From JANLTP01 sp031363055 (lineage in GTDB: Bacteria > Pseudomonadota > Gammaproteobacteria > Burkholderiales > Burkholderiaceae_E), in the NCBI GenBank assembly GCA_031363055.1, contig JANLTP010000157.1, positions 1 through 27,786 of the forward strand: DNA of 27,786 nt, in the 5' to 3' direction. This document shows, piece by piece, positions 1 through 7,893 of the stretch. The stretch's first letter is position 1, and each line of letters begins with the position of its first letter. Both the position numbers and the translations under genes were made by a program. Under the pieces are notes generated by a model. It was given only the letters and a program-made list of their open reading frames with translations. It was not told where the DNA came from and made no database searches.

Positions 1-327
1 GTTGGGGGTCAGGATCAAATTCGACAGCAGCGAGCTGTAGCCGAGCAATAAGGTGTAACCGTCGGCGGGCGCCTTGGCGACGAACGATGCAGCGATCGCA
101 CCGCTGGCGCCGGGCTTCGACTCAACTACCAGGGTTTGCCCCCAAGCCTCGGTGAGCCTGGCACCAATGGTTCGCATCATGGCGTCGTGACCGCCGCCAG
201 CGGGCGTCGGAATCACGAAGCGGATCGGTGCGTTCGGATAACTTTCCTGAGCAAACGCGCGGGCCGTGGCCGACATCGCGGTGCAAGCCAAGCCGCCTTG
301 AATGAGGCGACGACGATTGATTTTCAC
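1..327 (-). CDS. Bug/TctC-family periplasmic substrate-binding receptor (3' part cut by window edge)
   Basis: Reading the minus strand from a GTG at 327 gives 109 codons open to the window edge. The N-terminus is basic (KINRRRL), followed by a hydrophobic stretch and an A-x-A site before QESYPN. The arginine run looks weakly Tat-like. The mature part has the Bug hallmarks: YPNAPIRFVIPTPAGGGHD, then VVESKPGASGAIAA and VAKAPADGYTLLLG. Family members are periplasmic receptors that bind carboxylates and often work without a membrane partner nearby. The gene lies 4 nt after the stop of the FAH-family enzyme, so the two are very likely co-transcribed and the receptor may capture a substrate for that enzyme. 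No strong ribosome-binding site is seen, which suggests translational coupling. About two thirds of the protein (usual length about 320 residues) lies outside the window. The family call is firm; the ligand is unknown. Confidence 0.9.
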   Translation of the reverse strand, partial: MKINRRRLIQGGLACTAMSATARAFAQESYPNAPIRFVIPTPAGGGHDAMMRTIGARLTEAWGQTLVVESKPGASGAIAASFVAKAPADGYTLLLGYSSLLSNLILTPN

Positions 328-331
328 CTGG

Positions 332-1027
332 TCACACGATCTTGATTTGCAAACTACCCAGCTTGTCGATGCGGCCCGCCAGCAGGTCGCCCGCTTTGAC
401 TGGCCCGACGCCCTCGGGCGTACCTGAATAAATGAGATCGCCGGGGAACAACTCGAAGAATCCCGACAAGTGTTCGATGGTTTCGCTGACATTCCAGATC
501 AGCTTGGTAATGTCACTCGATTGTTTTTTCTCGCCATTGACGTCGAGATGAATCACGCCTGAATTGATGTAGCCGACCTGACTGGCCGGGTAGATCGGGC
601 CGATCGGTGCACTGCGATCAAACGCTTTGCCGATCTCCCAGGGCCGACCCTTGTCGCGCATGGCGAACTGGCAGTCGCGCCGAGTCATGTCGAGCCCGCA
701 GGCGTAACCGTAGATGTATTGTTCGGCCTCTTCCTTCTTGATGTTCTTGCCCTGCTTGCCGATGGCCACTACCATTTCCATTTCATAGTGCATGTTGCTG
801 GTGGCTTGCGGGTAGGGCATCGCACCGGTCGTGCCGGCCGGAACGACCAGAATAGCGTCGGTCGGCTTCATGAAAAAGAACGGCGGCTCGCGGCCGGTAA
901 AGCCCATTTCCTTGGCGTGCTCGACATAGTTTCGGCCGACGCAATAGATGCGACGCACCGGGAACTGCTGATCGCTGCCAGCGACCGGGACGGCAATGAC
1001 CGCAGGTTGGTTAATGACAAAGTTCAC
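332..1027 (-). CDS. Fumarylacetoacetate hydrolase (FAH) family protein, fumarylpyruvate-hydrolase-like
   Basis: I chose the GTG at 1027 because a GGAG lies 8 nt upstream of it and the product (231 residues) then has the usual length of small FAH-family hydrolases. The frame stays open upstream to an ATG at 1144, but that extension looks non-coding. The protein has IYCVGRNYVEHAKEMG (27-42), FFFMKPTDA (50-58), HYEMEM (80-85), GLDMTRRD (111-118) and SGTPEGVGPV near the C-terminus. Glu82, Glu84 and Asp113 match the family's metal ligands. Such enzymes cleave C-C bonds of acylpyruvates, for example fumarylpyruvate in the gentisate pathway, in the cytoplasm. No gentisate dioxygenase or maleylpyruvate isomerase is visible here, so the substrate is not fixed. 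The Bug receptor that follows at a 4-nt spacing supports a small uptake-and-degradation operon. Confidence 0.92.
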   Translation of the reverse strand: MNFVINQPAVIAVPVAGSDQQFPVRRIYCVGRNYVEHAKEMGFTGREPPFFFMKPTDAILVVPAGTTGAMPYPQATSNMHYEMEMVVAIGKQGKNIKKEEAEQYIYGYACGLDMTRRDCQFAMRDKGRPWEIGKAFDRSAPIGPIYPASQVGYINSGVIHLDVNGEKKQSSDITKLIWNVSETIEHLSGFFELFPGDLIYSGTPEGVGPVKAGDLLAGRIDKLGSLQIKIV

Positions 1028-1048
1028 TTCGTGTTCTCCAGGAGGGAT

Positions 1049-1082
1049 AGCAGATATTATCGTGACTACTGTAGCGACAGTA
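1049..1082 (-). promoter_or_regulatory. Candidate promoter and operator of the FAH/Bug operon
   Basis: On the minus strand a GATAAT hexamer (1061-1056) would place a transcript start near 1049, about 22 nt before the GTG of the FAH gene. Directly upstream lies a perfect inverted repeat, TACTGT-AGCG-ACAGTA (1067-1082), in the position of the -10/-35 spacer. That is where a repressor site would be expected. No clear -35 box is present and no regulator gene is adjacent, so this is a motif-based guess. Confidence 0.35.
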
Positions 1083-1111
1083 CTGTGTTGGTAATAGCGC
1101 CGTATTTCAGG

Positions 1112-1144
1112 ATGAAATTCGAATATGGTATATGGGAATTTCAT
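1112..1144. repeat. Perfect 9-bp inverted repeat ATGAAATTC/GAATTTCAT
   Basis: The arms at 1112-1120 and 1136-1144 are exact reverse complements separated by 15 AT-rich bases. The element lies 24 bp before the ATPase start codon, in the gap between divergent genes. The loop region contains TATATG, a possible -10 box for the ATPase gene. It could be an operator for either gene; nothing else supports a function. Confidence 0.45.
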
Positions 1145-1167
1145 GGTTTTTGAGCTAAGATGATTCT

Positions 1168-2340
1168 ATGCAATCCTCTTTCTTTCTACCCCGTATCGAG
1201 TTGCAACTTTCCGTTCGCACGGGCTTGAGTCGTTCCCGCGCCGTGGTGCTGAACGGGCCGAGGCAGTCAGGCAAAAGTACGATCGCTCAAGCGTTGCTCA
1301 ACCGCGACTCACCGAATTATTTTGATTTGGAGAATCCACTTCACGAAGCGCGACTATCCGAACCGTTCGATACCTTGTCGAAATTAAGTGGCTTGGTGGT
1401 GATCGACGAAGTGCAGCGCCGTCCGAACCTGTTTCCAGTTCTGCGGGTATTGATCGATCGCTCAAACTCGGTGGGGCAATATCTGCTACTGGGTAGCGCC
1501 TCCCCGGCACTGTTGCGCCAGTCCAGCGAGTCGCTGCTTGGGCGGGTGGAGACCATTGAAATCGCCGGTTTTGATCTCGCCGAGATTGCCGAGACTGTCT
1601 ATTCCTACGAAACTGCGGCCGCGACTCGACTTTGGCTGCGGGGTGGTTTTCCGCGTTCCTTTTTGGCTGAATCAGATGGCGATAGCCTTGCCTGGCGCGC
1701 CGGCGCGATTGCCAGCCATGTTGAAGTCGACTTGCCCCAGTTCGGCGTCAACGTAGCCGCCCCGGCAATGCTGCGGTTCTGGCGTATGCTCGCCCACTAC
1801 CACGGACAAATCTGGAACGCTGCCGACCCTGCGCGTTCGCTCGGAGTTTCAGAACCCACCGTACGACGCTACCTCGACACACTGACCCAGACGCTGATGG
1901 TACGGCAACTGCAGCCCTGGCACCAGAATCTTGGCAAACGGCAGGTGAAATCTCCGAAAATCTATTTTCGTGACACGGGTCTTCTGCACGCGCTGATGGG
2001 CGTGCCAGACTTGCCAGCGCTTCTGGCTCATCCACATTGCGGTGCGAGCTGGGAAGGCTTTGCATTGGAACAGGTACTTCGTCTGGCAAAGCCGGACGAA
2101 GCGTATTTCTGGGCCACCCACCAGGGGGCGGAGCTGGATCTGTTGATGCTCAAGGGCAGTCAAAGGATCGGCGTTGAATTCAAGCGCGCCGATGTACCCA
2201 GGTTGACTGCGTCCATGCGCATCGCGCGGGACGATTTGAAACTGGACGCACTCTATGTTGTCTATCCCGGTGACGCCCGGTTTAACCTGACGGAGGGTGT
2301 TCAAGCGGTACCGCTATGGTCACTGTTGCCCGTGAGTTAG
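1168..2340 (+). CDS. AAA-family ATPase with DUF4143 / PD-(D/E)XK nuclease-like C-terminus
   Basis: The 390-residue protein starts with an AAA_14-type P-loop domain: Walker A GPRQSGKST (30-38), Walker B LVVIDEVQ (76-83) and LLLGSASP (107-114) as sensor-like motif. A helix-turn-helix-like stretch follows (SLGVSEPTVRRYLDTL, about 224-239). The C-terminal DUF4143 region carries Glu301, Asp324 (GAELDLL) and Glu337-x-Lys339 (VEFKR), the spacing of a PD-(D/E)XK nuclease core, so the catalytic residues appear intact. Such ATPases are widespread in bacteria and archaea, but their cellular role is not settled. They are often encoded as single accessory genes. The ATG at 1168 has only a weak ribosome-binding site (AAGA). 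The gene is divergent from the FAH operon and followed by a YdeI-like gene without obvious functional link. The family call is firm; the function is unknown. Confidence 0.92.
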   Translation: MQSSFFLPRIELQLSVRTGLSRSRAVVLNGPRQSGKSTIAQALLNRDSPNYFDLENPLHEARLSEPFDTLSKLSGLVVIDEVQRRPNLFPVLRVLIDRSNSVGQYLLLGSASPALLRQSSESLLGRVETIEIAGFDLAEIAETVYSYETAAATRLWLRGGFPRSFLAESDGDSLAWRAGAIASHVEVDLPQFGVNVAAPAMLRFWRMLAHYHGQIWNAADPARSLGVSEPTVRRYLDTLTQTLMVRQLQPWHQNLGKRQVKSPKIYFRDTGLLHALMGVPDLPALLAHPHCGASWEGFALEQVLRLAKPDEAYFWATHQGAELDLLMLKGSQRIGVEFKRADVPRLTASMRIARDDLKLDALYVVYPGDARFNLTEGVQAVPLWSLLPVS

Positions 2341-2405
2341 ATCGGGTAAGATATTTTCAATACGCCAAATCCTCAGCGCTCTCTTCGAATCACTTGGGCG
2401 GTGCA

Positions 2406-2984
2406 ATGAATCCAAAGGTCGATTGGTACTTCGGCAAGCACGATCGCTGGGAAAATGAACTCAGAAAACTCAGAGCCATCGCCCTCGACTCCGCGCTGAC
2501 CGAGGAATTGAAATGGGGTTGTCCGGGCTACACACTGAACGGCAGCAACATTGCGCTGATTCACGTGTTCAAGGAATACTGTGCCCTCTTGTTCTTCAAG
2601 GGCGCTTTATTGCAAGATCGTCAGCACATTTTGGTCCAACAGACGAAGAACGTGCAGTCGGCGCGCCAGATCCGGTTCACTAATTTAAGCGAAGTGGTGA
2701 AGCTGGAACGCACCGTGAAGGCCTACCTGCTTGAAGCCATTGCGGTAGAGAAATCGGGTCTGCAGGTGGAGAGGAAGCAGACCGCAGAGTTTGAAACGCC
2801 AGAAGAATTCAAGAGTAAGTTGAATCAACTGCCTGCCTTGAAAAAGTCGTTCCATGCTTTGACCCCTGGACGTCAACGCGGATATCTTCTGCATTTCTCG
2901 TCAGCCAAACAGAGCAAGACGCGCGAAGCCAGGATTCAGAAGTGCATCGAGCGGATCCTGGGTGGCAAGGGATTGGACGACTAG
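2406..2984 (+). CDS. YdeI/OmdA-like protein (DUF1801 plus C-terminal YdeI domain)
   Basis: Starting at the ATG at 2406 gives 192 residues beginning MNPKVDWYFGKHDRWENEL. The first half has the DUF1801 pattern (LTEELKWGCPGYTLNGSNIALIHVF, then CALLFFKGALL). The second half ends with the YdeI motif ALTPGRQRGYLLHFSSAKQ followed by TREARIQKCIERIL. This arrangement matches Bacillus YdeI-type proteins, which are poorly characterised; some relatives are annotated as bacteriocin-protection or iron-chaperone-like proteins. The upstream frame is open to an ATG at 2316 that overlaps the ATPase gene, but those 30 residues do not resemble the family. The family call is good; the biological role is uncertain. 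Confidence 0.85.
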   Translation: MNPKVDWYFGKHDRWENELRKLRAIALDSALTEELKWGCPGYTLNGSNIALIHVFKEYCALLFFKGALLQDRQHILVQQTKNVQSARQIRFTNLSEVVKLERTVKAYLLEAIAVEKSGLQVERKQTAEFETPEEFKSKLNQLPALKKSFHALTPGRQRGYLLHFSSAKQSKTREARIQKCIERILGGKGLDD

Positions 2985-3028
2985 ATATCGAGACTGGGCT
3001 GATTTCGGCCATCAACGTCGCGCTTTGT

Positions 3029-3466
3029 TTAGCGGTCGGTGCGTTCCTCAGCAATGGTCCGGCGATTTTCTAAATTGAAGCGATCATCGTAGATCGGTCG
3101 GCCGCCGGTATCAGGCCCCGGATATTGCACGATGAGAATTTCACCACCAGACTCGGTGTGAAATTCGTCTTCGAAGTGAGGATCCGGATGAAAAATCATT
3201 GATCCGGGGCCACAAGTTTTGTCGCCGATCTGAAACGTACCCTTGAGTACATACCAGATTTGCGCGAACTCATGATGGTGCAGCGGGTGATGAGCGCCGG
3301 GTTCCAGCCGCAGGATTCCCGCATTGGGCTCCGTGGGCCGCTCCGGTCGCGGGTGGAACAGCATCTTGCCGGTCTCGCCCGGCCATCGAATCGTTTCCCA
3401 TTCAATGTCGTCAAGATGCCGCACTTCCATCGGCTGGTGCGTTGCACCTTTGCGTTCCAAGGGCAT
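3029..3466 (-). CDS. Single-domain cupin protein
   Basis: I chose the ATG at 3466 because AGAGG lies 9 nt upstream of it. The 145-residue product has cupin motif 1, EPGAHHPLHHHEFAQIWYVLKG (about 55-76), with His60, His63-65 and Glu66 available as metal ligands. Motif 2 is GPGSMIFHPDPHFEDEFHT (87-104), with His103 as the likely fourth ligand. The fold is a small cytoplasmic beta-barrel related to ChrR-type and sugar-isomerase-type cupins. The substrate cannot be read from sequence. It stands alone on the minus strand and ends 44 bp from the end of the convergent YdeI-like gene. The catabolic neighbourhood suggests a dioxygenase, isomerase or sensor role, but this is inference. Confidence 0.85.
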   Translation of the reverse strand: MPLERKGATHQPMEVRHLDDIEWETIRWPGETGKMLFHPRPERPTEPNAGILRLEPGAHHPLHHHEFAQIWYVLKGTFQIGDKTCGPGSMIFHPDPHFEDEFHTESGGEILIVQYPGPDTGGRPIYDDRFNLENRRTIAEERTDR

Positions 3467-3580
3467 GATCGATTTCCTCTGCAATTTCAGCTCGGCAATG
3501 GTGTAGGACTGACTTGCTCGCATGATGTATTAAAGGCGTAGAGCTCAAAACTTAATCCCATATTGCGCGCGAATGTTCCC

Positions 3581-3898
3581 TTAAGCAACTTCAAGGTACG
3601 AATCTTCTTTAAAGTATTCCCACTTCCTGGTCATCTTTGCGGCTTGCAGCCTGATGCGCTTTACTTCGGCAAAATTCTTGATGAAGAACAGCAACATTCG
3701 CCGATACCCGATCGGATTCCAGACGAGGATTCTGCTCTCCTTGTCGTGCGCGCGAACCAGCCCCTTGGCCTCCGGACTCTTGAACTTTTCCCAACGCGTG
3801 AATTGCGGATTCAAATCGTAGTCAATATCCAGGGCGTCGCCGAGGCGCATGGGATCGGCCCGACGTGAATACAGTGCTTGATGCGAAATTTTATCCAT
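3581..3898 (-). CDS. Small hypothetical protein (105 residues)
   Basis: I do not recognise the family. The ATG at 3898 follows an in-frame TAG directly, so no longer start exists, and the ribosome-binding site is weak. The protein is basic, with no signal peptide. It has a short hydrophobic stretch RRMLLFFIKNFAEV (about 66-79) and an aromatic-rich tail (RKWEYFKEDSYLEVA). It could be a soluble nucleic-acid- or membrane-surface-associated protein, but nothing proves this. Its composition is more AT-rich than its neighbours, as often seen in recently acquired or fast-evolving genes. It lies between the cupin and the CoA-transferase on the same strand. The length and clean amino-acid usage make a real gene more likely than chance, but confidence is moderate. 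Confidence 0.5.
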   Translation of the reverse strand: MDKISHQALYSRRADPMRLGDALDIDYDLNPQFTRWEKFKSPEAKGLVRAHDKESRILVWNPIGYRRMLLFFIKNFAEVKRIRLQAAKMTRKWEYFKEDSYLEVA

Positions 3899-3933
3899 CT
3901 AAAGTCGGCAAGGTTGGCTAAAGCTAAATTCAC

Positions 3934-5151
3934 TCACCGCGAACCGATCAGCACGCCTCGTTCAAGCAAATCACGGATTTGCGCCTCGCTATAGCCCGCT
4001 TCGCGCAGTACCACTTCGCTATGCTCGCCCAGCCGCGGGGCGGCTCCGGGCGCGCGCTTGCCCGCGCCGTCGACCTCCAGCGGACTGGCGACAGTCAGCC
4101 CCGAACCATCGGCGAACGGCACCAGCGCGCCACCGGCTCTCATTTGCTCATCGTCATCGATGTCGGACAAGGTACCGATCACGCCAAAGGTGATCCCGGC
4201 CGCATCGAGCTGCACGCGCCAATCGGCGAGATCACGTTCAGCGAAACGCGCATCAAAGTGCGCAATCAGTTCCTGGTTATGAACGCCGCGCTCCTGTGCG
4301 GTTGCGAATCGTTCGTCGTGGCTCAGATCGGCGCAGCCCAATGCGTTGAGAAACGGCTCGAATTGTCGGGCCTCATTCAGCACTACCAGACTCAGCCAAC
4401 GATTATCACGACAACGATAAATATTGGTCAGCGGATTCGGTGCCTCGGTGCGCGGCCGCCGTGGAACAATCGTCGCACCACTCAGGTGCCCTTGCACAAA
4501 GAAGCCGTTGGCCCAAAGGCCGTTCGACATGAGCGAAGAACTGACCATGCCGCCGCGGCCGGTGCGCTCGCGCCGGTACAGCGCGGTTGCAATGGCACCG
4601 AACAGCGCGCACGCACTTGGGTGGTCACCCATTCCGGCGACCGAGCGCGCCGGTGCTGAATTTGCGTCGGCGCGTACCAGATCCATGAGCCCTGTGCGGG
4701 CCCACCAGGCGGTGGCATCGAAACCGGTTTTGTCGGCCTCGGGGCCGTGTTCACCGTAGGCGGTGAACGAGCCGTAGATCAGGCGCTTATTCAGGGGTGC
4801 GATGGAGTCGTAGTCGAGTTTCAAGCGGCGTCGTACCGGCAGGGGATAATTGGTGATGAAGACATCGGCGCTGGCAATCAGCCGATACAAAATCGCCAAA
4901 CCGTCGGGTTGCTTCAGATCCAAGGCGACGCTGCGTTTGTTGCGCGAGTCGAGCTCCCAAGGATAATTGCGCTCACTGGCCGGCAGGCCTGGAAAGCGAT
5001 AGAGCTCGCGGTAGGCATCGCCCTCGGGCGGCTCGATCTTGATGACATCGGCGCCGAAGTCGGAGAGGATGGTCGCGGCGGCGGGCGCTGCAATGAAGCT
5101 TGCGCAGTCAATGACCTTCAGGCCCTCAAAAGCTTGTTGGTCAGCGTGCAT
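3934..5151 (-). CDS. Class III CoA-transferase (CaiB/BaiF family)
   Basis: The 405-residue length is typical. The N-terminus has the family pattern GLKVIDCASFIAAPAAATILSDFGADVIKIEPPEGD (10-45, seen in pieces), then NKRSVALDLK (71-80). The catalytic aspartate is Asp145 in KTGFDATAWWARTGL. A second conserved block, MGDHPSACALFGAIATALYRRERTG, follows. Class III enzymes move CoA between organic acids through an aspartyl-CoA anhydride, usually to activate a carboxylate for degradation. The gene lies 48 nt behind the LLM oxidoreductase and in the same frame, separated from it by three in-frame stops carried on a tandem repeat. The two genes are probably one operon. AGGGTGAG in the last repeat copy, about 11 nt before the ATG, may act as the ribosome-binding site. 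Substrates unknown. Confidence 0.94.
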   Translation of the reverse strand: MHADQQAFEGLKVIDCASFIAAPAAATILSDFGADVIKIEPPEGDAYRELYRFPGLPASERNYPWELDSRNKRSVALDLKQPDGLAILYRLIASADVFITNYPLPVRRRLKLDYDSIAPLNKRLIYGSFTAYGEHGPEADKTGFDATAWWARTGLMDLVRADANSAPARSVAGMGDHPSACALFGAIATALYRRERTGRGGMVSSSLMSNGLWANGFFVQGHLSGATIVPRRPRTEAPNPLTNIYRCRDNRWLSLVVLNEARQFEPFLNALGCADLSHDERFATAQERGVHNQELIAHFDARFAERDLADWRVQLDAAGITFGVIGTLSDIDDDEQMRAGGALVPFADGSGLTVASPLEVDGAGKRAPGAAPRLGEHSEVVLREAGYSEAQIRDLLERGVLIGSR

Positions 5152-5158
5152 CGTGCTG

Positions 5159-5208
5159 GCCGCTCACCCTTTGTCTGCCGCTCACCCTGTGTTTGCCGCT
5201 CAACTTTT
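5159..5208. repeat. 18-bp tandem repeat (about 2.6 copies) carrying the stop codon
   Basis: Copies start at 5159, 5177 and 5195, each beginning GCCGCTCA on the plus strand. The first two differ at only a few bases; the third is partial. On the coding (minus) strand each copy has TGA-GCG-GC in the same frame, giving stops at 5202, 5184 and 5166 before the CoA-transferase ATG at 5151. The first TGA ends the LLM oxidoreductase gene. Two copies also carry AGGGTGAG, which resembles a ribosome-binding site. Confidence 0.85.
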
Positions 5209-6429
5209 ACGATCCAGATTCTGCGCATGATGCCCAGGCATCGCGAGCCGGCTGTTCTTCGTCACCTCCAGGGCCTTGGCGGCGCCCTCGTGTTCCATGA
5301 TCTTGTTCAACACGGCGCGACCTGCCAACTCGAAGCTCTCGCGATTGGCGACCACATGGGCATGCGACTCGCGGTAGTGATCAAGCATGCCGTTGAGCTC
5401 CGGAATCACATAGCGCGCTACCAGGTCCCAACTGCGCCGGGTATTCTCGCGATTGGCCCAATCGTGCACGAAGCCGACCAAGGTGCCGAAGCCACCGGTA
5501 ACTTCCAAGAGCTTGCGCACCGAGGCGATCAGATCGTCGGGTGTGCCGATCACACTCGCCGCGCCGGGCACGAACGCTGTCTCGTCGACCGCTTCATCGG
5601 GGCTCTTGAACAGCTTCGCACCAGGCCGGTTCAAGGTACCGACGACGTATTCATTGTTCCAGCGCATCAAGCCCTCGCCGGCCTCGCGTCTGGCCTGCTC
5701 GCGCGTCTCGGCGATATGCCAGGACGACAGCACTCGCCAGTTTTTGCGGCTGACGGTGTTGCCATGCTTGGCTGCGGCCTGTTCGGCAAAACTCCACTGT
5801 GTAGCCAGCGCCGCCAGGCCTTCGGTGGAGCTCGATGCGATCGAGATGACGCCAATACCGTACTTGCCGGCGAGGGTCATGCCCGAGGGGCTGATGGTCG
5901 ATGCCACCACCATGGGCAGGTCTTCCTGCAACGGCAATAACTGCAGCTTCGCATCGTTGAGCGTGAACCATTCACAGTCGTAACTGAAGCGCGGCTCACC
6001 CTTCAGCAAGCGACGAATGACACCGAGCGCCTCGTCCTGCTGGTCGCGCTGCTTCAATGGATTGATGTTCAAGGTATGCGCATCAGACGGCAAAGCGCCC
6101 GGCCCGGTGCCGAAAATCGCCCGCCCGCCGGTCATATGATCGAGTTGCACGATTCGCTGTGCGACATTGAACGGGTGGTGATAGGGCAGCGAAATGACTC
6201 CGGTGCCCAGCTTGATGCGCTTGGTATGTTCACCGACCGCCGCCAGAAACATCTCGGGCGAGGCGATCATCTCCCAACCGGTCGAGTGATGTTCACCGCA
6301 CCAAAACTCGTCGTAGCCGAGTTCATCCAGCAGGGTCGCCAGTGCGATGTCGCTGCGAAACTGCAGCGTTGGATGCTCGCCGATCGGGTGATGCGGGGCC
6401 AAAAACGCGCCAAAACGAAGCCGGGTCAT
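5200..6429 (-). CDS. LLM-class flavin-dependent oxidoreductase (bacterial luciferase-like)
   Basis: The 409-residue protein begins MTRLRFGAFLAPHHPIGE and shows the luciferase-like TIM-barrel pattern: LDELGYDEFWCGEHHSTGWE (36-55), TKRIKLGTGVISLPYHHPF, and RIVQLDHMTGGRAIFGTGPGALPSDA. These segments form the FMNH2-binding pocket in the family. Members oxidise alkanes, sulfonates, ketones or other organics using reduced flavin from a separate reductase; none is visible here. The ATG at 6429 is preceded by AGGAG at 9 nt. Co-transcription with the class III CoA-transferase behind it suggests that an organic substrate is first oxidised and the acid then moved onto CoA. The exact substrate is unknown. 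The stop codon lies within an 18-bp tandem repeat. Confidence 0.93.
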   Translation of the reverse strand: MTRLRFGAFLAPHHPIGEHPTLQFRSDIALATLLDELGYDEFWCGEHHSTGWEMIASPEMFLAAVGEHTKRIKLGTGVISLPYHHPFNVAQRIVQLDHMTGGRAIFGTGPGALPSDAHTLNINPLKQRDQQDEALGVIRRLLKGEPRFSYDCEWFTLNDAKLQLLPLQEDLPMVVASTISPSGMTLAGKYGIGVISIASSSTEGLAALATQWSFAEQAAAKHGNTVSRKNWRVLSSWHIAETREQARREAGEGLMRWNNEYVVGTLNRPGAKLFKSPDEAVDETAFVPGAASVIGTPDDLIASVRKLLEVTGGFGTLVGFVHDWANRENTRRSWDLVARYVIPELNGMLDHYRESHAHVVANRESFELAGRAVLNKIMEHEGAAKALEVTKNSRLAMPGHHAQNLDRKS

Positions 6430-6501
6430 CAGAGGGTACTCCTGGTTATTGACTCGACTTTACCCTGAATTGGATTCGCGCTTGGGGTGCGCGAGGTGGA
6501 A

Positions 6502-7857
6502 CTATTTCGATTTACTCCACGACGTCATACGGATCGCCAGGGCCGTCGACAAACCATAGACCACCATGGCTGCGCCGACCAGGGCAAAGAACGGCCACGC
6601 CTCCTTGACCCAGGTGGTGAGCCAGGCGCCGACGGCAGCGACCACTACCAGCCGCAAGGTCGAGGCCAGTACGGGTCCCAGTACCTTGCCTGAACCTTGC
6701 GAGGCAAAGTACAGGGTCAGGCCCAGACCGAAGAATCCAAAGGCGGGGCCTGCCAGTCGCAGGTACTGATACGCAGCGTCGAGCACCGCCGGGTCGCTGC
6801 TGAACATGCCAGCCCACCAGTGCGGGAATGCAGTGACAACGGCGCCCACGACCGCCAGATTGATCGCTGACAAAATACCTGCTGTCCAGGCGACTTTGCG
6901 CGCGCGCGCCACATTACCGGCGCCCATCGCCATGCCGACCATGGGCACCGATGCGACGCCGATACCAAACGCAATCGGAATCAGCAAAAATTCCAGCCGC
7001 TGGCCAATGCTGTAACCCGCCAGGGGCGCGATACCGAGGCGCGCCACCAGCCCGGTAACCACGAGCACGGCGAGCACCGATTGCAGCGGCGACAGACAGG
7101 CGAGCGCGCCGACTTTCAGGATGTCGGCGAACAACGGCCATTGCAGCGGCACACCGCGCAGTTTCATCTTGAGCCGGCCGACACCAGTCATCAGATACCA
7201 GAGCAAAAAGGCCGCGCCGCCGCCAAAACTGACGATGGTGCCGATGGCCACACCTGGCATGCCGAATTGCGGAATCGGCCCGAAGCCCAATCCGAGCGCA
7301 CCGCCCACGATGATCTGGGTTGCCGAGGCAATCAGAATCGTCATCGATGGCACGCGCATGTTACCGGTGCCACGCACGACCGACGCCAGGGCGTTCATGA
7401 CCCAGATGAACATTGCGCCCAGAAAGAGCACGTTCGAAAACGCGGTTGCCTCGGCCAGTACCGCACCGCGGCCGCCCAGCAATTGATACATGAACGGGCC
7501 AAACGCAATGAACAACACGCCGTAGATCGCACCGACCATGAGTCCGATCACCAAAGCGTGCAGGGCCAAGCTGCGCGCCCGATCAGCATCGGCGGCGCCG
7601 AGCGCGCGGCTGATTGCTGACGACACGCCGCCGCCCATCGCACCGGCTGACATCATTTGCGTGAGCATTGCAAACGGAAATACCAGGGCCATCGCGGCCA
7701 GAGGCACGGTACCCAATTTGCCGATGTACCAGGTCTCGGCGATACCGACCAATACCGCGACCAGCATGGCGAGCACATTGGGAATCGACAGCTTGAACAG
7801 GGTCGGCAAAATCGCGCCAGTCACAAGCGGATTCGGTGGGGTCGGTGCGGCGCTCAT
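6502..7857 (-). CDS. MATE-family multidrug/metabolite exporter
   Basis: At 451 residues it has the length and about twelve hydrophobic segments of MATE transporters. The family pattern is plain: PTLFKLSIPNVLAMLVAVLVGIAETWYIGKLGTVPLAAMALVFP at the N-terminus (in pieces), GGGVSSAISRALGA in the first loop, VVRGTGNMRVPS, and in the second half APLAGYSIGQRLEFLLIPIAFGIG with VGMAMGAGN. MATE proteins export cationic drugs or metabolites by H+ or Na+ antiport across the inner membrane. The gene is divergent from a MarR regulator with 71 bp between the start codons. A perfect palindrome sits in that gap, so MarR control of this exporter is likely. The ribosome-binding site is weak (GTGAG 5 nt before ATG). 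Confidence 0.94.
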   Translation of the reverse strand: MSAAPTPPNPLVTGAILPTLFKLSIPNVLAMLVAVLVGIAETWYIGKLGTVPLAAMALVFPFAMLTQMMSAGAMGGGVSSAISRALGAADADRARSLALHALVIGLMVGAIYGVLFIAFGPFMYQLLGGRGAVLAEATAFSNVLFLGAMFIWVMNALASVVRGTGNMRVPSMTILIASATQIIVGGALGLGFGPIPQFGMPGVAIGTIVSFGGGAAFLLWYLMTGVGRLKMKLRGVPLQWPLFADILKVGALACLSPLQSVLAVLVVTGLVARLGIAPLAGYSIGQRLEFLLIPIAFGIGVASVPMVGMAMGAGNVARARKVAWTAGILSAINLAVVGAVVTAFPHWWAGMFSSDPAVLDAAYQYLRLAGPAFGFFGLGLTLYFASQGSGKVLGPVLASTLRLVVVAAVGAWLTTWVKEAWPFFALVGAAMVVYGLSTALAIRMTSWSKSK

Positions 7858-7893
7858 TTCAACTCACTTCGCTCAACTTGATTCAACTTTTAC

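Noticed and set aside
4747..5940. Long plus-strand open frame (397 codons) opposite the CoA-transferase and LLM genes
   Set aside because: It spans parts of two clearly coding minus-strand genes and reads as antisense composition.
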